Assembly (NCBI GenBank): GCA_965261315.1
Contig: CBDHDM010000090.1
Location: 62,001-126,000, forward strand
Length of the DNA: 64,000 nucleotides
Direction of reading: 5' to 3'
Origin: Endozoicomonas sp965261315
GTDB taxonomy: Bacteria > Pseudomonadota > Gammaproteobacteria > Pseudomonadales > Endozoicomonadaceae
This document shows, one piece after another, positions 1-9,499 of this stretch (positions within the stretch are counted from its first letter, which is position 1; the number at the start of each line of letters is the position of its first letter). A program made the position numbers and the translations under genes. Under the pieces are notes generated by a model, which worked only from the letters and a program-made list of their open reading frames with translations, made no database searches and was not told the origin of the DNA.

Positions 1-193
1 CCATCAGTATAGACAGGGCGTGGTTGATCCGCTCTCCACGGGCAGCATGATTGCCTTGTTTGATCGAGTTATGGCAACGATCCAAATCATCCAGCAACAA
101 CTGATACAGCAGAGAGATTTGCCGGAAGATACTGTCGTTTGTGGCGATATGCCCATACTGGCGACGGTTGTATTCAGCGGCCGGAGATTTCAT
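1..193 (-). CDS. fliS: FliS flagellin export chaperone (partial, cut by window edge)
   Basis: Reading the minus strand from the ATG at 191-193 gives MKSPAAEYNRRQYGHIAT and then a helical stretch ending in a QGNHAARGERINHAL motif, which is typical of FliS. FliS binds the C-terminal helix of flagellin in the cytoplasm and prevents premature polymerisation. The start is supported by an AAGGAG ribosome site just upstream. Only about the first 64 codons are present; the rest lies beyond position 1. It lies directly downstream of fliD and fliC, the usual place for it. Confidence 0.85.
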   Translation of the reverse strand, partial: MKSPAAEYNRRQYGHIATNDSIFRQISLLYQLLLDDLDRCHNSIKQGNHAARGERINHALSILM

Positions 194-226
194 AAATACT
201 CCTTAATGAATGCCTTAATGCGCCAA

Positions 227-1582
227 TCACATACTGTCAACATACGTCCGGTTCCGGTCCATGCGCTGCATCGTTTGCTGCATATTCAAAAACTGTTTGT
301 GCGTGCGCTGATGAACCAACTGTCGTTTAGTGTCCAGACTCTGCTGGTCAGAAGAGAGCCGTTGCAAATCGCGGGACAGGTAACTGATTCTGGAAAGTAA
401 CGGGCTTTGTCCAGACATCAGGGTGTCCATTTTCCGGGCGATGGAGAGTACCGGTTTTTCACTGTCCGAGAGAAATTGCAGCACTTGATAAGGCAGGGTG
501 TTCAACTGATGTCGGAACCAGGTTTCGTCCAGCAACCATAAACCGTTGCGTTCGGTACTGACGCCAAGATCCTGCAGGCTGTCGATGTGTGTTGCACTGT
601 CCGGCTCAATCACATCCGGTGTGGCATTGACCAGCTTTCGCAACTGAGTGCTGACGCCCCTGAGGGAGGCGGGCGTTCCGGCATCCACCTGAAGCCCTTT
701 ATCGTTCCTGGGGTCACTGGCCTGCAGCAGTTGATTGCAGTGACTGACAAAGTCCGACATGGCCGTGACCAGGGCTTCCACATCCTGGCTGACCTCGATG
801 TACAGCTTCCGGTCCGGGTCGGCCTGTTTCAGGGTCAGGCTCAGCCCGTGAATGGCCTGCTGATGCACATTGCCCGGTAAATACAGCATGACACCATTAA
901 TACTGACCAATGCATCCGATGGGGAAACCTGCTCTGTCATGATATCCGCCAGCTCGGCTCCGGTGCCGGTGCCGCTCAGGTTCATGCGCAGGTCAGCGCC
1001 TTTTTCTGCGCCGGTCAGTAATAGCTGCTGGCCTTCTTTTCCGGCGATCACTGTCGCCCGGATTTTCCCCTGGGTACTGAGCTGAATGGATTTGGCTATG
1101 GTGGTCAGGGTGCTGTTGGCGGCAATATTCACTTTCCAGCGTCCACCATTCAGCGCAAGGTCCAGCGTACCGGATGCTTTAAACACGTTATCTTTATCAA
1201 ACGCCGGGCTGGCCATAATCTGCGGCGATGCCAGCTGGTGTACCGCCAATTGATAACTGCCGGGGTCAGGACGACCACGGACGTTTACACCAACACGGTC
1301 GGACTCACTGGAAACCGCAACCCAGCGGCCAAGGCTGTGTCCATTACCGTTGCCATTGCCGTTACCATTGCTGTTAAGGCTGGCTTCCTGAACCAGTGCC
1401 CGGGCGGAGTGATGCAGGTTGCCCACGGCCTGATAGACCGACACCATCAGATCCTGCTCCTGTGACAGCAGTTTCTCCCGCCGTTGCAGGGCGCTTTCGG
1501 AGGGTGACATTTCGGCGTTGACCACGGCATCCACCACCGTATTTATATCGTAGTTGCCGTTGGCGGGCATGATTGTGTTCAT
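227..1582 (-). CDS. fliD: FliD flagellar filament cap protein
   Basis: The 451-residue protein has a FliD N-terminal heptad region (after residue 10, NYDINTVVDAVVNAEMSPSE), a variable central part and a C-terminal coiled coil near residues 390-440. FliD forms the cap at the filament tip that folds incoming flagellin. Residues 72-81 are a short (Asn-Gly) repeat, NGNGNGNGNG, encoded by a simple trinucleotide-like tract. The gene lies between fliC and fliS. It is of family length and intact. In lateral systems this gene is called lafB. Confidence 0.9.
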   Translation of the reverse strand: MNTIMPANGNYDINTVVDAVVNAEMSPSESALQRREKLLSQEQDLMVSVYQAVGNLHHSARALVQEASLNSNGNGNGNGNGHSLGRWVAVSSESDRVGVNVRGRPDPGSYQLAVHQLASPQIMASPAFDKDNVFKASGTLDLALNGGRWKVNIAANSTLTTIAKSIQLSTQGKIRATVIAGKEGQQLLLTGAEKGADLRMNLSGTGTGAELADIMTEQVSPSDALVSINGVMLYLPGNVHQQAIHGLSLTLKQADPDRKLYIEVSQDVEALVTAMSDFVSHCNQLLQASDPRNDKGLQVDAGTPASLRGVSTQLRKLVNATPDVIEPDSATHIDSLQDLGVSTERNGLWLLDETWFRHQLNTLPYQVLQFLSDSEKPVLSIARKMDTLMSGQSPLLSRISYLSRDLQRLSSDQQSLDTKRQLVHQRTHKQFLNMQQTMQRMDRNRTYVDSM

Positions 1583-1604
1583 TCAAAAACACCGGCTGAT
1601 GTAT

Positions 1605-1680
1605 TGCCACGGAGACACAAAGACACGGAGAAGTGCTTTATTCATCGGTCTTCTCTCTGTGCCTCCGTGCCTCTGTGGCA
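1605..1680. repeat. Imperfect palindrome, TGCCACGGAGACAC type
   Basis: TGCCACGGAGACACAAAGAC at the left is matched by its near reverse complement ending CTCTGTGGCA at the right, giving a long imperfect stem of about 30 bp per arm. It lies in the fliC-fliD gap. Sequences of this kind occur as dispersed intergenic repeats in many bacteria; no function can be assigned. Confidence 0.7.
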
Positions 1681-1727
1681 AAAAACGGTATATCCGGGCC
1701 TCATTACCACGCAGCGCAAGAGCACAA

Positions 1728-1909
1728 GGTTGCCGCAAAACCCGAAAAGACGGCCTAACCGCGTAGGTCGGCTCTTAAGAGCCGACACCCAAACCAACCG
1801 CCATGCACCATTCATATCTGGGTTTCATGGGGGATGGCGGTGAGGCCGCGAGTCGGCTCGCATGCGAACCGACCTACGTCAAGACCGCCTTTTCGTGTTT
1901 TGCAACAGC
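1728..1909. repeat. MITE-like inverted repeat, family A copy 1
   Basis: The left arm starts GGTTGCCGCAAAACCCGAAA and the right arm, read on the minus strand, starts GGCTGTTGCAAAACACGAAA. Both arms continue to a shared GTAGGTCGG, and the centre is itself palindromic (GTCGGCTCTTAAGAGCCGAC). A second copy of the same family lies at 20,824-21,069. It contains no coding sequence. With the preceding palindrome it fills most of the 370-bp gap between fliC and fliD. Confidence 0.7.
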
Positions 1910-1952
1910 CTCAGAGCGTGGGAACGAGGGAATGGCTCCAGCTCAGGTTCGA

Positions 1953-3549
1953 TCAGTTCAGTAACGACAGAACATCCTGCTGCATGGTGTTGGCCCGGTT
2001 CAGGCTGGAGATACTGGCCTGTTTCAACACCTGCTCCCGGGTCAGCTGGGCCATCTCCGAGGCGTAGTCGGTGTCTTCAATCCGACTGCGGGAGGCCATC
2101 ATGTTTTCCCGGACGTTTTGCAGGTTGTAAATGGTGTGCTGGAAGCGGTTCTGGATGGCACCGAGGGTGCCCCGGTCTGCGTCGATGGTCGCTAATGCCT
2201 GGTCAATAATCTGGATGCCTTGTTGTGCTCCTTCGTAGGTACTGATATCCAGCGTGTTGACAGACATATCAACGGTTGCTCCCCGGGTTCCGGTGAGCGC
2301 TGTATTGGGGGTTCCGAGCAAGCTACCTGTACTGTTAATGGTATACGTCGCTGATGGATCAAGACCCACCCATTCAATGGCACCGGTAGCGGTCAGAGGA
2401 GTACCTAGTTTCATTTCTGGCAGGGTTCCAGGTACAGGGGTACCATCGAATTTTTTGGTGACCGCAGTCGCTTTTAAACTAAGAACTGCCTTTGGGGTAG
2501 GAGCGGGGGTTTGGAGAGTCAGCTTTCCCTGCTTCTGCTCCCGGTTCTGGTGGAGGCTCAGGAGTACTATCAGCCCCTGTAATAGAAAACACCATATTTC
2601 CACCACTAGGATCAGTCAGCGTTACGGCTGCTACTGGTGGAGTGACTGGAGTACCGGTACCAGCTGCTGCGATGGTGACAGATGCATCAATATTCTGCGC
2701 CTGAAGCTGTGAGGCCAAACTACTGACAGCTGCGTTAAGATCTGCGGCAGTACTAATAGAAGTGGCTGTAGTACCATTTACCGACAGGCTAATGATGTCA
2801 CCGGGTGCAAAATTTGTTGTATCAGCAAAATCAATGACTGCAGTTGTTTTTGCCAAGCCTGTCAGCTGCGGCACATTCTCTGATACAGCCGTTACAATCT
2901 CACCCGCACTGGAATCGGCCAGAATGGACACTAAAGTATCTTTGCCATTCACACCGATGGTCAGATCTTGTGCTGCTACCCCCGTTTCAGCTGGCAACCC
3001 CGTCGAAAATCCGTTAAAGGTGATGGTGGGTCCCACCATACCCAGATCACTTCCCAAAGCACTGTTTACGGAAACGGGGATGACCTCATTTGCGTAGGCG
3101 CCTACCTGAATATTCTTGGTGGTAAAACTTCCATCCAACAGGTTTTGACCCGCAAACGTAGTGGTCTCAGCAATACGGTTTAACTCGGCTACCAGCTGTA
3201 CCAACTCACCATTGAGTGCTAACCGGTCTTCCTGTCCATTACTGTCACTGGCCGACTGTACTGATAAATCCCGCATCCGCTGCAGCAACGACGTGGTTTC
3301 ACTCATGGCCCCTTCCGCCGTCTGGGCAATGGAAATGCCATCGTTGGCATTTCGGGCGGCAACGGTCAAACCATTGATCTGGGAACTCATCCGGTTACTG
3401 ATCTGCAACCCGGCCGCATCATCCGCCGCACTGTTGATCCGGTAACCGGTCGAGAGCCGCTGCATGGCGGTATCCAGACCGTTCTGGGCCTTTTCCAGAC
3501 TCATCTGCGCCTGCAGTGAAGGAATGTTGGTGTTGATACTGATGGCCAT
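1953..3549 (-). pseudogene. fliC: Flagellin FliC/LafA, frameshifted in the variable domain
   Basis: The first 330 or so codons give a canonical flagellin N-terminus (MAISINTNIPSLQAQ, later RLSTGYRINSAADDAAGL). From about 2,520 the reading moves to another frame, which ends with an equally canonical C-terminal D0/D1 region (EDTDYASEMAQLTREQVLKQ, finishing in LLN). Reading GGGAAAG as one base shorter at 2,522-2,529 restores a continuous protein of about 530 residues. Flagellin is the filament subunit. The central domain is rich in Thr, Ala and Pro and carries a PEPPPEP stretch. As read, the product would lack the C-terminal helix needed for polymerisation and FliS binding. A single-base sequencing error is as likely as a true mutation. 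Confidence 0.85.
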
Positions 3550-3558
3550 TAAAGCCTC

Positions 3559-4578
3559 CTAGAGATAGTTAAACAACGACAGGTTTTCCACCTCTGCAAG
3601 CCCTTTCAGGGCGGCTGATAATTGAACCTTCTGCAGGCTGAGCCCACTGAGGGCGCTGGCGTAATCCAGATCACCCAGCTGACCCGCCTGCTCCTGAAAA
3701 TACAGTTTGATCTGCTGGTGATCGCTGCGAATGCCATCCAGCGCTTTCATTCGGGTACCCAGGTTGGCGTGAATTTCGCCCACCTGGTTCTGGGTCTGGT
3801 CGATCTGAACCAGATAGCCTGCCAGCAGGGTTGCGATCGTGTCCGGATTTTCGGTCAGTGTCTGTTGCAGCTGACCGAGCACGGTGATCAGATTAAACCC
3901 TGCTCCACCGTCGTTAATAGTAAAGCACAAGGTTTCTGCATTATCCGTAGACGACATTGTTATATCGGATGCCACTGTTATTTGTCGGATGTCGTTATTG
4001 TGGTTAAAGACCATGGTTTCGCTGCTTGTGGTTTCACTACTGGTTTCACTACTGGTTGTGCTGCTTGTTGTGCTGTTTGTCGTGCTATTGTCAGCTGCTC
4101 CACTGCCTGGAACCGTGGTTGAGCCGCCTGTGGTAATCGTCACCGCCGGTGTACTGGTCTGGGAACCGGAGAACAGGTAAAAGCCCTGTGCATCACGGCT
4201 GTTCAATAAGCCGATAATGGCGTTGCGCCACTGGAAAACCTGCTCGCCGATGGTGGTCCGGTCCACGTTAGACAGTGCCGGGTTGTTGGCTTGCAGCACC
4301 AGCCCCCGGATTTCCTGCAGGTAGCTGGAGTAGCTCTGCAAGGTGGTGTCTTCCTGCTGGAACTGAGCCATCAGGCTGTCAATGGTGTTGAGGTATTGGT
4401 CCAGCTGGTTGACCTCCCGCTGAACACTCTGCAGCTGCGTCCAGGTGCCCGGCGCCTGGGCGGGCTGGGTGATCTGTTTGCCGGTTGCTACCTGGTTCCA
4501 GCCTTCCAGTTGTCGCTGGTTGATGTTTTGTACGTCCCGGAGCAGCATCGCCTGTTGCTGGATGGTGCTAACCCGCAT
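3559..4578 (-). CDS. flgL: FlgL hook-filament junction protein (HAP3)
   Basis: The protein has 339 residues with a flagellin-like N-terminus (MRVSTIQQQAMLLRDVQNIN) and a C-terminal helix ending in LSLFNYL. FlgL joins the hook to the filament together with FlgK. Residues roughly 155-195 are an unusual Ser/Thr/Glu-rich low-complexity tract built of STTSS and ETSSE units. The gene is the last of the flg run, 9 bp upstream of fliC's start. Confidence 0.88.
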   Translation of the reverse strand: MRVSTIQQQAMLLRDVQNINQRQLEGWNQVATGKQITQPAQAPGTWTQLQSVQREVNQLDQYLNTIDSLMAQFQQEDTTLQSYSSYLQEIRGLVLQANNPALSNVDRTTIGEQVFQWRNAIIGLLNSRDAQGFYLFSGSQTSTPAVTITTGGSTTVPGSGAADNSTTNSTTSSTTSSETSSETTSSETMVFNHNNDIRQITVASDITMSSTDNAETLCFTINDGGAGFNLITVLGQLQQTLTENPDTIATLLAGYLVQIDQTQNQVGEIHANLGTRMKALDGIRSDHQQIKLYFQEQAGQLGDLDYASALSGLSLQKVQLSAALKGLAEVENLSLFNYL

Positions 4579-4656
4579 TTATGAATACCTCTTGATTTTG
4601 GGCTCCAGGTTTCCGTTCGTCCTGAGGCTCTATGTTTTCTGTCAACATAATTAGAA

Positions 4657-4740
4657 CCTCGTTCCCACGGTCTTCCGTGGGAACGAGGTCTCCGGAGGTG
4701 CCGTTGGGGTTTGCGACAACCTCAGAGTGTGGGAACGAGG
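4657..4740. repeat. Hairpin repeat CCTCGTTCCCACGG plus half copy
   Basis: A perfect 14-bp stem (CCTCGTTCCCACGG at 4,657-4,670 and its complement at 4,675-4,688) has a 4-base loop. A third half-site, GTGGGAACGAGG, ends at 4,740. The same half-site with the preceding CCTCAGAG also occurs at about 1,909-1,928. The repeat lies in the flgK-flgL gap and could fold in the transcript, but it lacks a T-run, so a terminator role is unsupported. Confidence 0.7.
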
Positions 4741-4763
4741 ATGTACAGTGGCGTGTTTCCCAC

Positions 4764-6428
4764 TCACCGGTACACCGCCAGCAGCTCGTCAATAATCAAC
4801 TGACCGGTACGCAGCACCTGGGCATTGGCCTGATAAAACTGCTGAAACCGGAGCAGGTTGGCGGCTTCCTCATCCAGGTTAACCCCGCTCAGGCTTTCCC
4901 TCTCGGCCACCGCTGACTGATACAGGCTTTCTGCCGTGGTCTGTTGTCGCAGTGCCGAGGCGGTCTGGTTGGCAATGGACGACTGCAATACGGTATTTTT
5001 TTCCAGCAATGATGGGCAGGCAGTGCTGTCACCTCTCAGGCATCCCAGCAGCGACAACAGGTTCTGGTTATCGCCGGGGCCCTGGCCCTTGGCAGCGAAG
5101 GCCAGTTGGTCCGGGTTGTTCAGCGTGATGGTGAGCTGGCTGACCTCATTACGCCAGGGCGTCAGCAGGTATTGGTCGTTGGTGTCGGGCGTGCCGGTTA
5201 AATGTACCGACAGACCATCAACCGAAAAAGGGGTGTCGGCCGTCAGGGGGCCACTGAATGACTGGCCATCCGTGAGTCTTATCACACGACATTCGTCTTT
5301 CGATATAAATGAAAGACGATAGTCTGATGGATTAATAAGCGATAGATTGTCGATTTCAACCGTCAGTACTCCGGTGCCTTTGACTGCCTCCGGAACCACT
5401 CTCTGGGTCATGGCGGTGGCTGAATTGATCGCCTGAAATAATGCAGTGCCATCATTACCGTCCAGATCTGTGCCGGAGGTCAGCTGCGAATTCACCTCGG
5501 CGGCCAGCACCACCGCCATTAACCCCAGCTGATTGATGGCCGGCACCAGCCCCTGGGTGTTGAGCTTCTGCAGGCCTGCCAATGTACCCGCCTGTGGCAG
5601 AATAGGAACTGAAGTGCCGGGAATATTGGCCAGCACCGTGGCTGTTTGCGGATCAGGACTCACCGGGCTGATACTGAGGATAAAATTCTGTGACCCGCTC
5701 ACCAGGGGGATGACACCCTGGCGGGAGGCGATCATCAGATTGATGGCGTTATTATTGCCCGGTCGATCAACATTTACGGATAGTTGAGCAGAGAGCTCAT
5801 TAATCAGGTTGTCCCGTTGATCCAGCAGGTCAGCGCAGTTGCCATCATCTCCATTATTCGACCCAAGTTCACTCAGCTCAATGATCTGCCCGTTGAGTTC
5901 GGCAATGGCCGAGGTGAGCCGATTGGCCTCGGTGATGGTATTGGCAATCTGTTCCGTCTGTTGCCGGGCGTACTCCTGCAGTTGCTGATTTAATAGTTGA
6001 AAACGGTCCACCAGTTGCCCGGCGCTGCCCAGCCATTGCTGACGCAGGGGCACGGATTCCGGGCGGGTTTCCAGCCGTTGCAGATCAGCCATAAACCCAT
6101 TCAGCACATCGGTTAACCCGGTGTCGGCACCACCGAGCAGTTGGTCCAGTTGCGACAGGGGCGTTGCAAAAGCATCGGCCATTCCCTGGCTGGCATTGGC
6201 CCTGAAGACCTGGTCATTCAGGTAGGCATCGGATAACCGCATCAGAGAGAGTACCCGAACACCGCCCAGTTGGTTGAGCAGGCCTCCCCAGTGACTCTGT
6301 TGGGCGGCCAGTACCGGTCGGCGTCGGCTGAACCCCGGCGTTTCGGTATTGGCGATGTTGTGAGCGGTGTTATTCAGCAGGATTTCGGCGGCGTTCAGTC
6401 CGCTGAGTCCGATATGGTTGATACTCAT
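4764..6428 (-). CDS. flgK: FlgK hook-filament junction protein (HAP1)
   Basis: The 554-residue protein begins with the rod/hook N-terminal signature (LSGLNAAEILLNNTAHNIAN, then ETPGFSRRRPVL) and ends with the matching C-terminal helix (EEAANLLRFQQFYQANAQVL). It is the first junction protein at the distal end of the hook. Length and both conserved ends fit the family. It follows flgJ by 13 bp, so it is probably cotranscribed. Confidence 0.92.
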   Translation of the reverse strand: MSINHIGLSGLNAAEILLNNTAHNIANTETPGFSRRRPVLAAQQSHWGGLLNQLGGVRVLSLMRLSDAYLNDQVFRANASQGMADAFATPLSQLDQLLGGADTGLTDVLNGFMADLQRLETRPESVPLRQQWLGSAGQLVDRFQLLNQQLQEYARQQTEQIANTITEANRLTSAIAELNGQIIELSELGSNNGDDGNCADLLDQRDNLINELSAQLSVNVDRPGNNNAINLMIASRQGVIPLVSGSQNFILSISPVSPDPQTATVLANIPGTSVPILPQAGTLAGLQKLNTQGLVPAINQLGLMAVVLAAEVNSQLTSGTDLDGNDGTALFQAINSATAMTQRVVPEAVKGTGVLTVEIDNLSLINPSDYRLSFISKDECRVIRLTDGQSFSGPLTADTPFSVDGLSVHLTGTPDTNDQYLLTPWRNEVSQLTITLNNPDQLAFAAKGQGPGDNQNLLSLLGCLRGDSTACPSLLEKNTVLQSSIANQTASALRQQTTAESLYQSAVAERESLSGVNLDEEAANLLRFQQFYQANAQVLRTGQLIIDELLAVYR

Positions 6429-6441
6429 GGCAGCTTTTTCA

Positions 6442-6756
6442 TCACTCCCGGAACTGAGGGCACGAGATGTACTGTATCAGTCGGGTCATTGAGCTCGATA
6501 ACTGCTGCGCCAGCTCTCCGGCCAGCCATTGTGCCAGCAGGTCATTGGCCAGGTCGTCGTGAAACAGTGAGGCGGTTCCCTGATGCTTCGATCCTGAGAA
6601 CAGTCCGGAGGTTTTTTGTAAATTCCGGGTGACTTCGCCCAGCAGGACGTTCATAAAATTGTCCGGTTGTTCAGTTCCGGGTTTGAGGGCAGTGGCTTCG
6701 AGTCCGGGCTTCAGCGAAGGGGCGGTAAAAGACAGCGGTGATAACGGCATAAACAA
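6442..6756 (-). CDS. flgJ: FlgJ-type rod-binding protein without muramidase domain
   Basis: This small protein of 104 residues lies between flgI and flgK. Residues about 33-90 resemble the rod-binding domain of FlgJ (FMNVLLGEVTR, then SGLFSGSK, then a helix with LANDLLAQWLAGELAQQL). The C-terminal peptidoglycan hydrolase domain found in enteric FlgJ (about 310 residues) is absent, and no separate muramidase gene lies nearby. It probably caps rod assembly in the periplasm. Identification rests mainly on position and the short domain match. Confidence 0.7.
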   Translation of the reverse strand: MFMPLSPLSFTAPSLKPGLEATALKPGTEQPDNFMNVLLGEVTRNLQKTSGLFSGSKHQGTASLFHDDLANDLLAQWLAGELAQQLSSSMTRLIQYISCPQFRE

Positions 6757-6765
6757 TCCTTCCGG

Positions 6766-7878
6766 TTACATAATAACCAGTTCGCCTTCCATTGCTCCCG
6801 CCTCATGGATGGCCTGAAGAATGGAAATCAGTTCGTTAGGGGTAAGCCCGGCACTGTTCACTACATTAACAATGTCCGAGAGGCTGGTGGTGGCTGGGAC
6901 AATAAACATGCCACCGGTTTTTTCCAGAATGTCGACGGTGCTTTGCTCCTCGACCTGAGGCGTTCCAAGGGTAAACGGGTTGGGTTGGATGACGCTGGGA
7001 CGCTCCACGACCTTAACCGTAGTGGAGCCATTGCTCACCGCCACCGGGCGAATGCGGACATCGGCTCCAATAACAATGGTTCCGGTACGGGAATTGATCA
7101 CAACGCGGGCCGGGATGACGCCTTGAGGGACATCCAGCGTTTCCAGCATGGAGAGAAATGTCACCTGGTTATTCCGTCCACCGGGTACCGTGACTTCAAT
7201 CTGACTGCCATCGACTCCCTGGGCAATGTTGCTGCCAAAGCGATCATTGATGGCCTTGACCAGTAAACGACTCTGGCTGTAATTCTGCTCTCTGAGGTTA
7301 AGACGTACGACACCCGGCGTTACATCAGGCGGAATGATCGATTGCTCAATGGTGGCACCGCCAGGAATTCGCCCGACGGTTGTTGTATTGATGCTGATCT
7401 GAGAACCGGTGGCACCCTGGGCAGATACGCCGCCCACAATCACCGAACCCTGAGCCAGGGCATACACCTGGCCATCAATCCCCCGTAAGGGTGATGCCAG
7501 CAGCACGCCGCCACGGAGACTTTTAGCATCACCAATCGAGGACACCACCACATCCAGCGTGGTTCCCGGACGGACAAAGGTGGGCAGGTTGGCGCTGATA
7601 CTGACGGCAGCGACATTTTTCATCCGTGGATCACTCCCTGAGGGTAACTGAATGCCAAACTGGCGCAGCATGTTGACCATGGACTGACTGGTGAAAATGG
7701 TTTGTCGGGTCTGATCGCCGGTACCCTGCAAACCAACCACCAGGCCATAACCGATCAGCTGGTTCTTCCGAACCCCTTCTATATCCACCAGATCCACCAG
7801 ACGGACAGCCTGGCTGGACGACGAAAAAAACAAAGCTACCAACACCAGAACCAGCACCAACCAGACTAACCTGCTCAA
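6766..7878 (-). CDS. flgI: FlgI flagellar P-ring protein
   Basis: The 370-residue protein has an N-terminal signal peptide (hydrophobic residues 4-24) followed by the P-ring signature VRLVDLVDIEGVRKNQLIGY. The C-terminus (LTPNELISILQAIHEAGAM, ending LVIM) is typical. FlgI forms the periplasmic ring around the rod at the peptidoglycan. Its start overlaps the flgH stop by 4 bp, suggesting translational coupling. Confidence 0.95.
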   Translation of the reverse strand: MSRLVWLVLVLVLVALFFSSSSQAVRLVDLVDIEGVRKNQLIGYGLVVGLQGTGDQTRQTIFTSQSMVNMLRQFGIQLPSGSDPRMKNVAAVSISANLPTFVRPGTTLDVVVSSIGDAKSLRGGVLLASPLRGIDGQVYALAQGSVIVGGVSAQGATGSQISINTTTVGRIPGGATIEQSIIPPDVTPGVVRLNLREQNYSQSRLLVKAINDRFGSNIAQGVDGSQIEVTVPGGRNNQVTFLSMLETLDVPQGVIPARVVINSRTGTIVIGADVRIRPVAVSNGSTTVKVVERPSVIQPNPFTLGTPQVEEQSTVDILEKTGGMFIVPATTSLSDIVNVVNSAGLTPNELISILQAIHEAGAMEGELVIM

Positions 7879-8573
7879 AACGGGAACCAGCTACTGTTCA
7901 GAATACGGGAGAGCCAGCCCTGGGTGTTGGTTTCCGCCAGATCACCCCGGCCGGTATAACTGATTTTTGCCTGGGCCAGTCGCAGAGAAGAGACCTGGTT
8001 GTTCTGGGAAACGTCTTCAGGACGAACCACACCACTGACATAGATGACCTCATCCCCCTGATTAATCCGGACCATTTTGCTGCCCTTGACCAGAAGTGCG
8101 CCGCTGGGCAGCACTTTTTGTACGACCACGGTCACGGAGCCGGTTAAATGGTTTTGCTGGGAGGTCGATGCTTTGCCGCCAAAGTTCCGGTTGCCACTGA
8201 GTTGTGTGTCCAGCCTCGGGATAGTGTTCCCAAGTACCGTAGGGGGCGTTATGGCAGCACTGGCATTTTTGTCCAGACTGGTATTGGCCTTTTTACTGGA
8301 AGTGGTCATCTCCTGCAGCATGACGGTGAGGATGTCGCCGGGACGATAGGCTTTCAGGTCATCAAACAGGCGCATACTGGTGGCATGGGTATAAAGACTG
8401 CCCGGTGCCGGTGCCGGGGGGGCGTCCAGTGCCCGGGTCAGCATGGGTTCCGTGTCTTCATCATCAGCATCATTCAGGGGCTGGTTTTGCGGCAATACCA
8501 CCTGACAGCCCTGCAATCCGATCATCAGCACGGCGATAAGACAATAAAACGTCAATGTGACTGTTTTGCCCAT
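7875..8573 (-). CDS. flgH: FlgH flagellar L-ring lipoprotein
   Basis: The 232-residue protein has a lipoprotein signal (hydrophobic run then LQGC, lipidated Cys near residue 23) and the L-ring core RPGDILTVMLQE. It ends with the FlgH motif around ISYTGRGDLAETNTQGWLSR. It forms the outer-membrane bushing. It overlaps flgI and follows flgG by 13 bp. Confidence 0.94.
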   Translation of the reverse strand: MGKTVTLTFYCLIAVLMIGLQGCQVVLPQNQPLNDADDEDTEPMLTRALDAPPAPAPGSLYTHATSMRLFDDLKAYRPGDILTVMLQEMTTSSKKANTSLDKNASAAITPPTVLGNTIPRLDTQLSGNRNFGGKASTSQQNHLTGSVTVVVQKVLPSGALLVKGSKMVRINQGDEVIYVSGVVRPEDVSQNNQVSSLRLAQAKISYTGRGDLAETNTQGWLSRILNSSWFPF

Positions 8574-8586
8574 GGGTCAAATCCGG

Positions 8587-9369
8587 TTAGCTGCTTTTCA
8601 CCAGATATTCCTGAGAATTGCTGGCAACATCGATGGCCCGGGCCTGCATTTCATAGGCCCGCTGAATCATGATCAGATTGACCAGTTCTTCCACCACATC
8701 CACGTTGGAGGCTTCCAGGGAAAACTGCCGGATTTCCCCAAGACCGTTGGTGCCGGGAACACCCTCCACCGGTGAACCGCTGGCCGCTGTTTCCAGGTAG
8801 AAGTTATCGCCGATGGCCTGCAGCCCCGTAGGATTAATGAAATTAACCAGAGAAATCTGTCCCAGAATCTGAGCCTCCGGGGTGCCGGGCATGGCAACGG
8901 ATACCGTACCATCCTGACCAATTGTGACACTTTGGGCTTCGATCGGGATTGAGATCACCGGCTCTATCGGCTGGCCCGTGGCCATGACGATTTCACCGTC
9001 TGCATTGAGCTGCAACTGTCCGTTACGGGTGTACGCCGTCTCTCCGGAAGGTAACTGAACCTGCAAAAAGCCATCACCCACAATGGCCAGATCCAGCGCA
9101 TTGCCGGTGTTCTGGACATTGCCATGGGTAAACAGTTTCTGGGTGGCGGTGATTCTGGCACCCGTACCGACCTGCAGGCCGCTGGGCAGTTCGTCCGCAC
9201 TGTTGGCCATCGCTCCGGCCTGCTTCAGGGTGGTGTAAAACTGATCCGCAGCCACCACCCGCTCTTTTTTATAGCCATAGGTGCTGATATTGCTGAGGTT
9301 CTGGGAAGCGGCCATCATCCTGGCATCCTGCAGGGTCAGGCCGCCCTGGTTTATCCAGAGGCTGTTCAT
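8587..9369 (-). CDS. flgG: FlgG distal rod protein
   Basis: The 260-residue protein has N-terminal MNSLWINQGGLTLQDARMMA, with ASQNLSNISTYGYKKER as the rod-family signature, and the C-terminal EASNVDVVEELVNLIMIQRAYEMQ. FlgG builds the distal rod that crosses the P and L rings. Length and both termini match the family and it is intact. Confidence 0.94.
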   Translation of the reverse strand: MNSLWINQGGLTLQDARMMAASQNLSNISTYGYKKERVVAADQFYTTLKQAGAMANSADELPSGLQVGTGARITATQKLFTHGNVQNTGNALDLAIVGDGFLQVQLPSGETAYTRNGQLQLNADGEIVMATGQPIEPVISIPIEAQSVTIGQDGTVSVAMPGTPEAQILGQISLVNFINPTGLQAIGDNFYLETAASGSPVEGVPGTNGLGEIRQFSLEASNVDVVEELVNLIMIQRAYEMQARAIDVASNSQEYLVKSS

Positions 9370-9499
9370 ATGGACTCTCTCATTCTCATCGCAGGGAGGT
9401 GTTAAAAATGCATACAGAAAAATGTCGCCGCCCGCTCCCCGTTTAAAAGCGGGTGGTTCTGCTTTTTCGGGGTGCGGAAGGCGGGCAACGGGCAGCGCC

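Noticed and set aside
1374..2712. Overlapping plus- and minus-strand frames over fliD, the repeats and fliC
   Set aside because: They are shadows; fliD and both flagellin ends are unambiguous on the minus strand, and the gap is made of palindromic repeats.
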